From: Granulicella sp. L56
GTDB lineage: Bacteria > Acidobacteriota > Terriglobia > Terriglobales > Acidobacteriaceae
NCBI RefSeq assembly: GCF_009765835.1
Contig: NZ_LMUS01000001.1
Coordinates: 1,386,400-1,450,399 of the forward strand
Direction: 5' to 3'
Length of the DNA: 64,000 nucleotides
Below are positions 40,718-53,352 of this stretch, in pieces. Within the stretch, counting starts at the first letter, position 1. The number at the start of each line of letters is the position of its first letter. The translations under genes were made by a program, and so were the position numbers. Below the pieces are notes generated by a model. The model was not told the origin of the DNA and did not search any database. It saw only the letters and a program-made list of their open reading frames with translations.

Positions 40718-40739
40718 TTGCAACAAATACCTAGTCCCG
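40718..40739 (-). repeat. Right terminal inverted repeat of the insertion sequence
   Basis: TTGCAACAAATA then CCTAGTCCCG, the reverse complement of the left end; followed by the target copy AACTCTTT at 40740-40747. Confidence 0.92.
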
Positions 40740-41052
40740 AACTCTTTTGCAATGATTATCACTTTTGGTTTCAGCTAGTTAAGCTATTTTGGGGCTTGAC
40801 ATCGAATTTCTGGGCTGAAAACGCAAAAAATAAATGTGGTGACGATAATCTCCGCTGCGGACGAGGGTTTTAGAGGGTTCCCTTAGACCCTGCAAAAAGC
40901 TGATAGCTCGCTCGATCAGGAACGGGCAACGACAGGAACAACGACAGGAATACAGGGGTCTCTCCACTCCGCTTCGCTTCGGTCGAGATGACGTGCTTTG
41001 TGGTTGACGCGCAATTCGGTTGAAATGACTTGCTGTGGCTGAGGGGCAGGAA
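40740..41052. repeat. Intergenic stretch with tandem 12-mers and a REP-like palindromic unit
   Basis: No gene seen. It contains two adjacent 12-base copies, AACGACAGGAAC and AACGACAGGAAT (40928-40951), followed by a stretch with CTCCGCTTCGCTTCGGTCGAG (near 40966-40986) that can fold on itself. It resembles the short dispersed intergenic repeats common in this group of bacteria. The copy number elsewhere cannot be judged from one window. Confidence 0.4.
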
Positions 41053-42360
41053 TCAGTTTGCGTTCGTGGACTGCTTCCCTGCTCTTGCTGCCAGAGCTAG
41101 CAGCGCAGCGCAGACTGCCAACGCACTCATGGCGTAGAGTCCGCCCTGAAAGCTGTGAGTGATGTCGCGGATTCTGCCGATGGAGTAGGGGCCAAGGAAG
41201 GCGCCTACTCCGCCGATCGTGGTGAGGATGGCGACGGCTGCCGCCGCTGCCGCGTCTCCAAGGACGCTAGTGGTCAGCGTCCAGAAGGGGCCCATCATGC
41301 TCCAAAGGCCCATTGCGGCGAAAGTCATGGCGACGATGGCCACCACAATGTTGTGCGCCACCGCCGTCCACGCGAAGCCGGTTGCGGCCAGCAGCAGGCA
41401 ACCGGCGATGTGCCAGCGGCGCTCGTTGGTGCGGTCGGAGTTCCAGCCGACGATCACGGTAAAGATCGCTGCGGCAAGGTAGGGCAGAGTGGCATAGCGC
41501 GCGATGACACTGGTGGTATGCGCGCCGCCGGAGAAGCTGTTGAGGATGAGCGGCATCCAGAGGTTAACGATGTAGACGCCGACCTGGCTGACGAAATAAG
41601 CTCCCGCCAGCAGCCACAGCATGGGCAGGCGAATGGCATCGCGGAGCGCATGATGCTCTGCCGCGCCGTATCGGACGCGGTCGCGCTGCAACTCGTCGGC
41701 GAGCCATGCCTTCTCCTCGGGCTTGAGCCAGTGGACTTCTTCGGGTTTGTTTTTTAGCAGGAAGAGCACGGAGATGCCGAGCAGGATGGTTGGTATTCCT
41801 TCGGAGAGGAAGAGCCATTGCCAGCCTGCCAAGCCTTTGAAGCCGTCGAGGCGCAACAAGGCGCCGGAGAGCGGGCCGCCCACTACGCCCGCGAGCGAGG
41901 TCGCGGTCATGAACTTGGCCACGGCGCGGGCGCGCTCATGCGAGGGGTACCAGTAGGTGAGATAGAAGATCATGCCGGGGAAGAACCCGGCCTCGCACGC
42001 GCCCAGCAGGAAGCGAAGGATGTAGAAGGACTCGGGCGAGCGCACAAACATCATGCAGGTGGAGATGATGCCCCACGAGATCATGATGCGGGCGATCCAA
42101 ATCTTTGCGCCGACGCGGGCCAGCATCAGGTTGCTGGGCAGATCGAAGAGCGCCGACCCGAGGAAGAAGATGCCCGCACCGGTTCCGTAGACGGTGTTGC
42201 TGTAGTGCAGCTCGCGCTGCATGTCCATGGCGGCGAAGCCGACGTTGACGCGGTCGAGGTACGCCACAATATAGAGCAGGAAGAGATACGGGATGAGCCG
42301 CAGCGTGATCTTCGCGTAGACTTCCCTGCCGTTGACTGGTTCCACTGCCTGCACCATCAC
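41053..42360 (-). CDS. MFS permease, anion:cation symporter (ACS) family
   Basis: A 435-residue, 12-helix inner-membrane transporter. The signature IVAYLDRVNVGFAAMDMQ in helix 1, LPSNLMLARVGAKIWIARIM, RFLLGACEAGFFPGMIFYLTYWYP and the RARAVAKFM loop are typical of the ACS group (glucarate, tartrate, phthalate and hexuronate permeases). The substrate is probably an acidic sugar or organic anion. It starts six bases after the stop of the GH2 gene upstream, with GGAG in the gap; ATG 42357 is an equally good start. Co-transcription suggests it imports the product released by that enzyme or a relative of it. Confidence 0.9.
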   Translation of the reverse strand: MMVQAVEPVNGREVYAKITLRLIPYLFLLYIVAYLDRVNVGFAAMDMQRELHYSNTVYGTGAGIFFLGSALFDLPSNLMLARVGAKIWIARIMISWGIISTCMMFVRSPESFYILRFLLGACEAGFFPGMIFYLTYWYPSHERARAVAKFMTATSLAGVVGGPLSGALLRLDGFKGLAGWQWLFLSEGIPTILLGISVLFLLKNKPEEVHWLKPEEKAWLADELQRDRVRYGAAEHHALRDAIRLPMLWLLAGAYFVSQVGVYIVNLWMPLILNSFSGGAHTTSVIARYATLPYLAAAIFTVIVGWNSDRTNERRWHIAGCLLLAATGFAWTAVAHNIVVAIVAMTFAAMGLWSMMGPFWTLTTSVLGDAAAAAAVAILTTIGGVGAFLGPYSIGRIRDITHSFQGGLYAMSALAVCAALLALAARAGKQSTNAN

Positions 42361-42366
42361 TCCACT

Positions 42367-45087
42367 TTAGTTTGTCTTGTCCGATGTCGCGGCAACCGGC
42401 GGCGGGACGTACATGGGAATGCCGGTGATGGGCCAGTGATCGACCTGGGCGTCGACGTTGAGTGCGATGGCGGCGGTGGGCGATGACGATGGGGTCACTG
42501 CGACGTTCCAGCCATCGACGACAACCAACGGCGTCTCGCCTTTCAGATCGGCTGCGCTGGCTTCAATCGAGATGGTTCGTGTCTCATTAGGAACAAGCGA
42601 GACGTAGTTGTCGCTGTAGAAGACGGGCAACACGCGCTCGCCCGAGTGCTGGCGGCGCAGTTGCAGATGCGCCATCAGGGCTACCTGGGAGCCGGGGTTG
42701 TGCAGCGTGACCGTGAGCAGGCATTTCCCGTCGGCGTCGTGGCGCTCGACCTTGGCATCGAGCGTGACCGTGGGTAGCTGGTTAAGAGCGGTGAGGTCGT
42801 CCTGATGCTCGGGCAGGGCGCGCCAGTAGAAGTTGCTGGAGAGGAGCTTGCCGGAGGCGTCGTGCAGGTCGAGCTTGACGAAGTGAACGGCGGACAGATT
42901 CGCGGGCCACGGCACTACACCCAGACTGGTGGCGACACTGGGCGGAGCGGTGACGTTGAAGTCGTGTTGGTAGGCGATGGAGCCGTCGAGGTTATAGATG
43001 GCGATGTGCGCGGTAGCGCCGGTCAACGCAGTGGGGAGATTGTTGATGATCTGGACATCGCCGTTGCTCTCGTTCAGTTGGATGTGTTGCAGTTCGCCTG
43101 CCTTCTCGACGGCGAAGAGAGATGAGTTGGGCTCGAGGTCGTGGTGATAGAGCTGCCAGACGAAGCTGGGCTGTGCGGGATTGCTCATCCAGGTAATGAT
43201 GGCGGTGCTGGGATTGAAGAGCTTGGCGCTGCGGCCCTCGTACATGGCGCGGAAGGCCTCGTAGTTGGCGAGCTGGGCCTTGCGAACGAAGTCGGCGAGG
43301 TTGGCCAGCTTGCCGTAACGGGCCTCGATGACATTGCGGTAGGTGTCGCCGCCGGATGCGCCGCGAGCGAAGTCATGCTCCGCCCAGTCGTCGTTGATGA
43401 TCTCCCAGTCTTTCTGCGGCATCATGCCGTGGATAGACTCGAGGGTGGGGACGGAGACGCTGCCAATTTCGGTCTTGAAGGCGTGCTTGAAATCGTAGAA
43501 CTCGCGGGGCGTGCGCCAGTGGTAGGGGCCACTCGAAAAGACGCCATGGCCTGCGGTGGAGCTGGGTTGATAGAGCCGGTTGGGATCAAGCTCGACCATC
43601 ATGGGACGCAGCAGGTCGTCGATCTCCTTGGGCGGATAGCCCTCGTTGCGCGCGCACCAGATGGCGATGGAGGGATGGTTGCGGAATCGGAGAATCTTGT
43701 CGCGGACGTTGGCCATGTACGTCGGCAGATCAGTGGGATTGGGGCCATCGCTTGGGTTGGGCTGGAAAAACTCGTCCCAGAGGAGGATGCCGTACTTGTC
43801 GCATAGCTCGTAGAAGTCTTCGTTGGTGCTTTGGCCGACCCAGTTGCGAATGAGGTTGACGTTCGCCATCTTGTGCATGCGAATCTCGGCTTCGAGGCGC
43901 TCGCGGGGGATGCGCTTCATCGCCTCGTCGAGGCCCCAGTCGCCGCCACGAATGAAGATGCGGACACCGTTGACGGAGATGGTGAGGTTTTCAGAATCGG
44001 GCACTGTGTAAGTGATCTTGCGGATGCCGAAGCTAACATCGTTCGTGTCGGAGACCTTCTTTTTAATCACGAAACTGAGATGAAGGTCATAGAGGTTTTG
44101 CGGCCCATAGCCGTTCGGCCACCACAGCTTTGGATTGCCGACATGCAGCGTGGGGGTGGTCTTTGGATCGAGCGCGACCAGCGTTGAAGCGTGTGGCGCA
44201 AGCTCTACCTCTTTCTGAAAGGTGACGCCGCTGAAGCTACCTTTCAGAAAGCCTTTTTGGGGCTGGTCGGTTGTGTTCTCGACAGTGGTCTGAATCGAGA
44301 CATCTGCCGAGTCCAGTTTGGGCAGCGGCAGGTCTGTCTCCACGCGGGGATTTTTGATGACGACGGGACCACTGGCCGAGAGATAAACCTTGCGCCAGAT
44401 GCCGGTGTCGCGATCACGGATGGCGGGGATCCAGTCCCAGCCGATGGTGGAGAGGAACGTCGGGCCATCGATGGCAGTGATGCCTCCGTTCAGGCCCATG
44501 CCATTGCGGATCGTGTGCTCGTGCGGTACGCCGGGATTCGGCTGCGGCGAGACGAGTACAGCGAGTACAGCTTGCTTGCCGGGCTTCACGACCGAGGTGA
44601 TGTCAAAGGTTCCGCGGATAAAAGCGCCTTTGGTGGTGCCGATCTGTTTGCCGTTCAGCCAGATCTCCGCAGCGTAGTTGATGCCGTCGAAATTAAGCCA
44701 CGCCTGATGATGGACGTATGACCTGGGAACCGTGAAAACAGTGCGATACCAATAGGGCGTGCGAGCCAGGCTTTCGGGAATCTTGTCGGGGCGATTGTTT
44801 TCGCCGTAGAGCGGCTCTGGGTAGACACCATCATTGACGAGGCTGGTGAGTACGGTACCGGGGACGGTGGCGGCGTACCAGTTTTGCGGAGTGAAAGTGG
44901 GGAGAGAGACGGCGTCTCCGGATTGGGAGACTTTAGCGGCATCCTGCAACTGCCAGCCGGACGAGACCACGACGGGCGCAGGTGGCGTAGAACTTGCCGA
45001 GGCGGGAAGAGTGCTGAGCAAAGCTAAAACTCCGGCAACCATGCAAGACAGGACTGACCGCTGAAATCGTATACGCAATTGACTCAT
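42367..45087 (-). CDS. GH2 exo-beta-glycosidase (exo-glucosaminidase/mannosidase-like), secreted
   Basis: A 906-residue enzyme with signal peptide VAGVLALLSTLPASASS. The N-terminal sandwich has WYAATVPGTVLTSLVNDGVY and PYWYRTVF, typical of the beta-mannosidase/CsxA branch of GH2. DTGIWRKVYLSASGP and LWWPNGYGPQNLYDL are also typical. Putative acid/base E482 in WCARNEGYPPKEI and nucleophile E540 in FKTEIGSVSVP. VDGW and other C-terminal immunoglobulin-like domains follow. Exo-beta-D-glucosaminidase is the best match by motif memory; beta-mannosidase remains possible. Operon with the ACS permease. Confidence 0.85.
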   Translation of the reverse strand: MSQLRIRFQRSVLSCMVAGVLALLSTLPASASSTPPAPVVVSSGWQLQDAAKVSQSGDAVSLPTFTPQNWYAATVPGTVLTSLVNDGVYPEPLYGENNRPDKIPESLARTPYWYRTVFTVPRSYVHHQAWLNFDGINYAAEIWLNGKQIGTTKGAFIRGTFDITSVVKPGKQAVLAVLVSPQPNPGVPHEHTIRNGMGLNGGITAIDGPTFLSTIGWDWIPAIRDRDTGIWRKVYLSASGPVVIKNPRVETDLPLPKLDSADVSIQTTVENTTDQPQKGFLKGSFSGVTFQKEVELAPHASTLVALDPKTTPTLHVGNPKLWWPNGYGPQNLYDLHLSFVIKKKVSDTNDVSFGIRKITYTVPDSENLTISVNGVRIFIRGGDWGLDEAMKRIPRERLEAEIRMHKMANVNLIRNWVGQSTNEDFYELCDKYGILLWDEFFQPNPSDGPNPTDLPTYMANVRDKILRFRNHPSIAIWCARNEGYPPKEIDDLLRPMMVELDPNRLYQPSSTAGHGVFSSGPYHWRTPREFYDFKHAFKTEIGSVSVPTLESIHGMMPQKDWEIINDDWAEHDFARGASGGDTYRNVIEARYGKLANLADFVRKAQLANYEAFRAMYEGRSAKLFNPSTAIITWMSNPAQPSFVWQLYHHDLEPNSSLFAVEKAGELQHIQLNESNGDVQIINNLPTALTGATAHIAIYNLDGSIAYQHDFNVTAPPSVATSLGVVPWPANLSAVHFVKLDLHDASGKLLSSNFYWRALPEHQDDLTALNQLPTVTLDAKVERHDADGKCLLTVTLHNPGSQVALMAHLQLRRQHSGERVLPVFYSDNYVSLVPNETRTISIEASAADLKGETPLVVVDGWNVAVTPSSSPTAAIALNVDAQVDHWPITGIPMYVPPPVAATSDKTN

Positions 45088-45173
45088 CTCCCCGACTTTT
45101 CTTTAAAAAGGCGCGATAGGAGAACTTTACATGGTCTCAGCTTCGTATGGCACACAGGAGCGGCAGAGGCGCA

Positions 45174-45644
45174 CTAATACTGCAGTTCACGCGGCGAATA
45201 CGTCAGTGTCCCGTTCGATCTCTCGTACCAGAGAAACAACTTCTTGGGGCTGTTATTCACGGTCACCGCGATGATGATGCCTGACCCATCGCGTTTGGAG
45301 ATGTCTACGTGATGCGATGCGATGGGGCCCCAGTCGCTGGCGGTCGTCCAGTCCTCAGTGAAGCGCTGCAACTTGTAATCGTAGTTCTGCGGATGCTGTT
45401 CCCATTTGGGATCGTTCATCCAGATGCCATATGCCGTTTTGTAGTCCTTGTTTTGGAGGTCGGTCATAAAGTTGTTGATCTTGTGCTCAACCGGAAGGTT
45501 CGAGAAGAACCATCCGTGCCCCAACATATAGCCGCCCAGGTAGAGCAGTACCAATACCACGATCAGAACTCCGCCACCTATCAGCAGATTGCGGTTTCGC
45601 GACTCGCGGGGGGCGTTGTATTGCGGAGCATTCAGGAGCGTCAT
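45174..45644 (-). CDS. Hypothetical membrane-anchored protein
   Basis: A 156-residue protein with a basic N-terminus, one membrane helix at about 20-42 (LLIGGGVLIVVLVLLYLGGYML), and a periplasmic part with FMTDLQNKDYKTAYGIWMND and LQRFTEDWTTASDWGP. The second part resembles small cystatin- or NTF2-like domains of the DUF4864/DUF3887 kind in pattern, but I do not recognise a family with certainty. I chose ATG 45644 over ATG 45680 because its sequence opens directly with the polar segment before the helix. It stands alone. Confidence 0.65.
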   Translation of the reverse strand: MTLLNAPQYNAPRESRNRNLLIGGGVLIVVLVLLYLGGYMLGHGWFFSNLPVEHKINNFMTDLQNKDYKTAYGIWMNDPKWEQHPQNYDYKLQRFTEDWTTASDWGPIASHHVDISKRDGSGIIIAVTVNNSPKKLFLWYERSNGTLTYSPRELQY

Positions 45645-45713
45645 CGTCTCTTCACCTCGGTACCCACCTATATTAGACACCGCCGCCGGGAAAATGGATG
45701 TTGGGCTACCTCG

Positions 45714-46205
45714 CTATATAGCCCACGCTTTCAATGCCCGCAGATGGTGCTCCATATGCGCAATGTAGTCTTCGATCAAAAAACCGAGGGTCAACTCGTC
45801 TCCCTCCACGGTTCCCATGTTTGCCAGATGAGCCTTGTCGATGTGGCTGACTGCCCAGGCAAAATACTCGTTGAGCGTGGCCCAGACCTCGAGCACTCGT
45901 CCCCATTCCCTATCCGCGTAGTGCTGCAGGCTCACCCACGCCATCTGCTCGTAGCCGGAAAGGTTCGGGCCGGCTTCAAGCTGCAATCGCATCACTCTTG
46001 CATGATTGTTAATCGCCGAATCGGTCAGGTGCCCCATCACCTCTTTCGCACACCACTTGCCGGTCTTCTCCGGGCGGCTGGCCGAAGCCTCTGTGAGAGC
46101 CTGCAGCCAAGGCAGCGCCTGCCGCACTACCGCTGTCAACTGCTTGCTTAGCTCAACTGGATCGAGCAGCTCTACCTTTGTTCCGTGCGTGTAAGTCACT
46201 CCCAT
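45714..46205 (-). CDS. DinB-like four-helix protein
   Basis: A 163-residue protein of the DinB/YfiT metal-dependent bundle superfamily: KWCAKEVMGHLTDSAINNHARV gives the first histidine helix, and FLIEDYIAHMEHHLRAL the C-terminal HxxxH-type pair. Such proteins often act as thiol transferases or damage-induced hydrolases, but the activity of most is unknown. Its start overlaps the end of yraN by 10 bases, so the two are probably translated from one transcript. Confidence 0.85.
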   Translation of the reverse strand: MGVTYTHGTKVELLDPVELSKQLTAVVRQALPWLQALTEASASRPEKTGKWCAKEVMGHLTDSAINNHARVMRLQLEAGPNLSGYEQMAWVSLQHYADREWGRVLEVWATLNEYFAWAVSHIDKAHLANMGTVEGDELTLGFLIEDYIAHMEHHLRALKAWAI

Positions 46206-46663
46206 CCGAATGCTCCTTTGTACACGTCGAACTCGACCGTAGCTGGCTGCAAGTACACCGACACGATATCGAAGCGCACCGGAACCTCACGTCGCAGCTT
46301 CTCGGGAAAGCTGCGCAGATAGGCTCGCGCCATCTTTCGCAGCATCTCCTGCTTGTCAGAATCGACGGCAGACTCGGCCGGCGCCAGTGGATCTCTTCCT
46401 GTCCTCGTTTTTACTTCGATGAAGCACAGCCGGTCCTCGTCCCAGCCGATCAGGTCGACGTCGCCGCGCAGCTTCGCGCTCTTCCATCGCCGCGCTACGA
46501 CGGTGTAGCCCAATGCTCGCAGATGAAAGAGGGCTTCCCGTTCTCCGCGCAGGCCAGTGGCAAGATGCTCTGCCGTGGACGGCGTGCGCCTGAACTGCCT
46601 GCCCAGCGTATCCATCCGCCGCAGCGCCCATACCTGCAGATTGATTCCGGTGGCCGTTCTCAT
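46196..46663 (-). CDS. yraN: UPF0102 endonuclease-like protein YraN
   Basis: A 155-residue restriction-endonuclease-like fold: GLRGEREALFHLRALGYTVVARRW, then RGDVDLIGWDEDRLCFIEVKTRTG, which carries the D...E.K catalytic pattern of the UPF0102 family, and VPVRFDIVSVYL. The N-terminus is about 35 residues longer than usual; the ATG at 46663 has GAGGAG nine bases upstream, but an internal start is possible. It overlaps the DinB-like gene. Confidence 0.92.
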   Translation of the reverse strand: MRTATGINLQVWALRRMDTLGRQFRRTPSTAEHLATGLRGEREALFHLRALGYTVVARRWKSAKLRGDVDLIGWDEDRLCFIEVKTRTGRDPLAPAESAVDSDKQEMLRKMARAYLRSFPEKLRREVPVRFDIVSVYLQPATVEFDVYKGAFGWE

Positions 46664-46697
46664 GGCGAGTTTCTCCTCGATCCTCTGTGCCGCAATA

Positions 46698-50354
<3,657 letters not shown>

Positions 50355-50360
50355 ATAAGG

Positions 50361-50402
50361 ACTGGCCGGATGCTTTTGGGTACTGCATCCGGCCAGTTTT
50401 CT
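50361..50402 (+). terminator. Rho-independent terminator after pyrG
   Basis: ACTGGCCGGATGC (50361-50373) pairs perfectly over 13 bp with GCATCCGGCCAGT (50385-50397), followed by TTTTCT. It lies six bases after the pyrG stop. Confidence 0.93.
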
Positions 50403-50455
50403 ATTCTGGAAAATCTGATTAAGTCCCCATGATTCCCTCAGAGGTTCCTTAGCGT

Positions 50456-51928
50456 TTATTTATTGCCGGCACACACGCAACGATCAAATTCCGCCGCCGT
50501 GTAGTGCGATAACGCGCACACATATTCCGGCCAGAGCGGCTTGATCAACGATGAATGATCGCCGACAAAGAAATTGTCGATATAAGACCGGCTCGCATCT
50601 GTCTTCGCATCCGGATCGGCGCGAAACTCCGCAATCAAAGTCTTCACCGTCGCAGCAGTGAACGCGGTCTTGCGATACGTCTGCGCATAGTCATACTCCT
50701 TCGACCATGCGGCATTCACTCCGGTCAGGTTCGAAGCCGCGAAGACCTGGTAGTCCGTCAATGTCGCTGCTGCCGTATCGATGCGGGCCACGGTAAAGGA
50801 TGGATTATTCCCATTAACGGGCGAGATTGACGAGACCATCTTGATCGCAACCGCGCCGCCTTCTTTTGTATTGCCCTCAGGCTCCAGCAGCCGCAACTCG
50901 TCCATGTGCGTGTGCGCGAAGAGGCCCAGCCGAATCACATCCGCATTCTCCACCAACGCATCGCCTAACTGGTCCGAAGCAAGAAACATCTCCGGCTTAT
51001 CGTTTGCACAGACGTTCCGCATCTTCGTAAAGGTGGAATAGATATCGACTACCGGGGGAACATGTCCCATCACCCAGACTCTCTGTTTCTGCCGTCTCGC
51101 ATCGGCAAACTGGCGCTGTAACCATGCAATCTGCGCCGCAGCGGCGGCAGCATCTCTCTGGCCACCACAGGTCTCGTATTTCTGCGACATGAAGATATCG
51201 TCGAGTACGATCAGCCGTGTATTCCTCATTGGAGCGGCCATCATCACGCTGTAATAGCCACCCGTCGTAAAGTCCCCCTGAGCCTTTTTCCGGTCTGCCG
51301 AGTTTGGCAATCCGGCCATGACGTTCTTCGCCGTCGCCGTCAGAAAATCGCTTGCTCCATCCAACCGATAGTCGCCGCAGCCCGAGTCGTTATTGCCCAG
51401 CGCCGCATATACCGGCACTTCAGGAAAGGTTTTGCGCAGTTGACTCGTTACATACTCCACCGTCTTGTCGACGAAAGCAGAATAGTCTCTCGGCGTTTTG
51501 CCCGGAACCAACGCTGCAAATCTGCAACCGAATCCGTGCGCGATCAGGTCGCCGCTCAAGGTAATGAACTTCGCATCTCGCGCCTCGCGACGTTCCGCCA
51601 GCAAACTGGACCGGAACAGCTCATAAGAGGTATCGACGCCACGCGCATTGCATCGCTGCTGCAAAGCAGCAAACGCAGCAGACTGGTCCACCGAGGCCGG
51701 TTCAGCCAGGATTGCTTCCCACTCGCTCGCCGGGGCATTCACCAGCCGCGCCACCTTGTCCGGATCATGGAACGGATCGAAATGAATATCGCTAAGCAGG
51801 AGAGCAGAAGCTGTATTCCCCACTTCAGCGCGGCGTGCCTGGCCGATAGCAGGACATCCAGCACAGATGCAGCAAATCGCCAGCGCCCCGCAAATAAGAG
51901 CGCTCTTCCGAGCCATGATTCCCTTCAT
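50456..51928 (-). CDS. Secreted calcineurin-like metallophosphoesterase (sphingomyelinase-type)
   Basis: A 490-residue exported phosphoesterase. A signal segment (SALICGALAICCICAGC) is followed by the dinuclear metal motifs SDIHFDPFHD, SGDLIAHG, LGNNDSGCGDYR, MGHVPPVVD and FAHTHMDELRL. DxH...GDx2H...GNND...GHxP...HxHxD spacing fits acid-sphingomyelinase-like phosphodiesterases. A C-terminal cysteine-containing segment (YVCALSHYTAAEFDRCVC) matches the saposin-less ASMase C-terminal region. ATG 51928 has AGGAG upstream; ATG 51916 is an alternative. Convergent with pyrG. The 297 bases upstream hold no gene I can support. Confidence 0.85.
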   Translation of the reverse strand: MKGIMARKSALICGALAICCICAGCPAIGQARRAEVGNTASALLLSDIHFDPFHDPDKVARLVNAPASEWEAILAEPASVDQSAAFAALQQRCNARGVDTSYELFRSSLLAERREARDAKFITLSGDLIAHGFGCRFAALVPGKTPRDYSAFVDKTVEYVTSQLRKTFPEVPVYAALGNNDSGCGDYRLDGASDFLTATAKNVMAGLPNSADRKKAQGDFTTGGYYSVMMAAPMRNTRLIVLDDIFMSQKYETCGGQRDAAAAAAQIAWLQRQFADARRQKQRVWVMGHVPPVVDIYSTFTKMRNVCANDKPEMFLASDQLGDALVENADVIRLGLFAHTHMDELRLLEPEGNTKEGGAVAIKMVSSISPVNGNNPSFTVARIDTAAATLTDYQVFAASNLTGVNAAWSKEYDYAQTYRKTAFTAATVKTLIAEFRADPDAKTDASRSYIDNFFVGDHSSLIKPLWPEYVCALSHYTAAEFDRCVCAGNK

Positions 51929-52225
51929 TTCTCTCCTCAACCACTCCAGACTGGTATCACCATATCAATTTCGATCACCCGCCAGGGGTATCGACCTATT
52001 CGAAGAGAATAGATTAGGCCTTCAGCCCTTTCATTTCCTGCCTTTATGGTCCATGGGGCTGTGCCCCAAGCTGTTATAGACGACGCCTTCAGCGCGGAGT
52101 TGGTGTTGAGAGCTCATCACTCCTACATAGAATTAGCTCCTTCCCCCGAGGAATAGGTCGATACACCCCAGCTTTCCCATGGCAGAATAGATGCTGATCG
52201 GCCCCCAATCAGCATCCAATTCCTT

Positions 52226-52873
52226 ATGACGACCGAATACCACGCCCGACGAAGCTACTCCGGACCTTTCATCGGCCTCATTCTCGCCCTCCTCCTTGGA
52301 GCCGCCGGGATGGTCCTATTCCTCCGCCATGCCACCACCGGCGTTCTCTCGCGCGTGGCTACGGCAATGACTGGCCGCACCTCGACCACCTTCGACGCCT
52401 CGGTCCCTTCCATCGTCCAGAAGATCCAGCGCCTCGACCGCCTCGAAACGGTCGTCTACTCACTCGACACCGTGGTCGAAGGCTCAAAGTCCAGCGCGGT
52501 CCTGCCCGACCTGCTCGCCGGTGATCGCATCCTGATGATCGTCCACGGCCAGTCCATCGCTGGCATCGACCTCTCCAAGCTGCGTCCCGAAGACGTCCAC
52601 ATCGACGGCCAGTCCATCCGCGTCACCCTTCCCGCCTCCGAGCTTTTCGTCACCACCATCGACAACGCGCACACCCGCGTCTATGCGCGCTCCACCGGCC
52701 TGCTCACCTCCGCCGACCAGAATCTCGAATCCGAAACCCGCACCCATGCTCAAGACCAGCTCCAGAAAGACGCCCTCAGCGACGGAATCCTCGACGCCGC
52801 CCGCAAGAACGCCCGCGCCACGGTTACCACACTGCTCTACGGTCTCGGCTTCCAGCACGTTGAAGTAATGTAA
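52226..52873 (+). CDS. DUF4230 family membrane-anchored protein
   Basis: A 215-residue protein: one N-terminal helix (PFIGLILALLLGAAGMVLFL) and a periplasmic domain with VVQKIQRLDRLETVVYSLDTVVEG-like pattern, GQSIAGIDLSKL, TLPASELFVTTIDNAHTRVY, and ILDAARKNARATVTTLLYGLGF. This matches the DUF4230 family; function unknown. The next small gene begins three bases after its stop. Confidence 0.85.
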   Translation: MTTEYHARRSYSGPFIGLILALLLGAAGMVLFLRHATTGVLSRVATAMTGRTSTTFDASVPSIVQKIQRLDRLETVVYSLDTVVEGSKSSAVLPDLLAGDRILMIVHGQSIAGIDLSKLRPEDVHIDGQSIRVTLPASELFVTTIDNAHTRVYARSTGLLTSADQNLESETRTHAQDQLQKDALSDGILDAARKNARATVTTLLYGLGFQHVEVM

Positions 52874-52876
52874 CCA

Positions 52877-53209
52877 ATGGCATCCACTCCATCAACAGCC
52901 CTCTCCCATCCTTGGCGAACCTGCGCTATCATCCTGAATATGAGGTTCTGTTCTCAGTCCCGTAGCGCCGACAGGAATTCCGATGAGGCCTCAACCTCCG
53001 CGGCTGAGAATCTCGCCGCTGGCGGTGAGCAGGAATCAGCTCTCATCAAGACCATTGGCTGGATCTCCGCAGGTCTTGGAGCCGTAGCTCTGGGCTTGTT
53101 CGTAGGCCGCGAACTGCGCCTGCGCTACAAGTTCAACCACCGCACGCCCTACGACTTCTACGCCCACGCCGGCGATGAGGAAGATGTAGATTTCGGCCTC
53201 GGCATCTAG
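52877..53209 (+). CDS. Small membrane protein of unknown function
   Basis: A 110-residue frame with one hydrophobic helix (IGWISAGLGAVALGLFVGREL) and a charged C-terminus (YKFNHRTPYDFYAHAGDEEDVDFGLGI). The first 21 residues are not helix-like, and ATG 52940 may be the true start; neither has a good ribosome site. Its position three bases after the DUF4230 stop supports co-expression. Confidence 0.55.
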   Translation: MASTPSTALSHPWRTCAIILNMRFCSQSRSADRNSDEASTSAAENLAAGGEQESALIKTIGWISAGLGAVALGLFVGRELRLRYKFNHRTPYDFYAHAGDEEDVDFGLGI

Positions 53210-53352
53210 CAAAAATCAGGCATCTCCGGGGCAATCGAGCGCTCTGAGGGACCGAAAGCCAATATCTGCCGGGCCGATCCACCAGCGTGATAGCACAATC
53301 GTGTTCTCCTGCAATAAACTCTCCGCCCTTTGTTGATTTACCATTAAGTCCA

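Larger units (their letters stand above)
38681..40739 (+). mobile_element. IS1595-family insertion sequence with passenger genes
   Basis: A complete 2059-bp element. The ends are inverted copies beginning CGGGACTAGGTATTTGTTGC (38681-38700, and reversed at 40719-40739). Both flanks carry the identical 8-bp sequence AACTCTTT (38673-38680 and 40740-40747), the target duplication length of this family. It encodes an ISXO2-type transposase on the plus strand. In the left half it carries passengers: a 38-residue protein, a tRNA gene, a 151-residue protein (all minus strand) and a 63-residue protein. Plain IS1595 members are about 0.9-1.2 kb, so roughly half of this one is cargo. Perfect ends and duplication suggest recent insertion. 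Confidence 0.93.

Noticed and set aside
40928..40992. Short repeats considered as a CRISPR array
   Set aside because: Only two adjacent 12-mers without spacers, and no cas genes nearby; no CRISPR array is visible anywhere in the window.
42367..45087. Multiple plus-strand frames (for example 43141-43806) opposite the GH2 exo-glycosidase
   Set aside because: Shadow frames of a gene with clear GH2 motifs; compositions are V/G/E-rich artefacts of antisense GC-rich codons.
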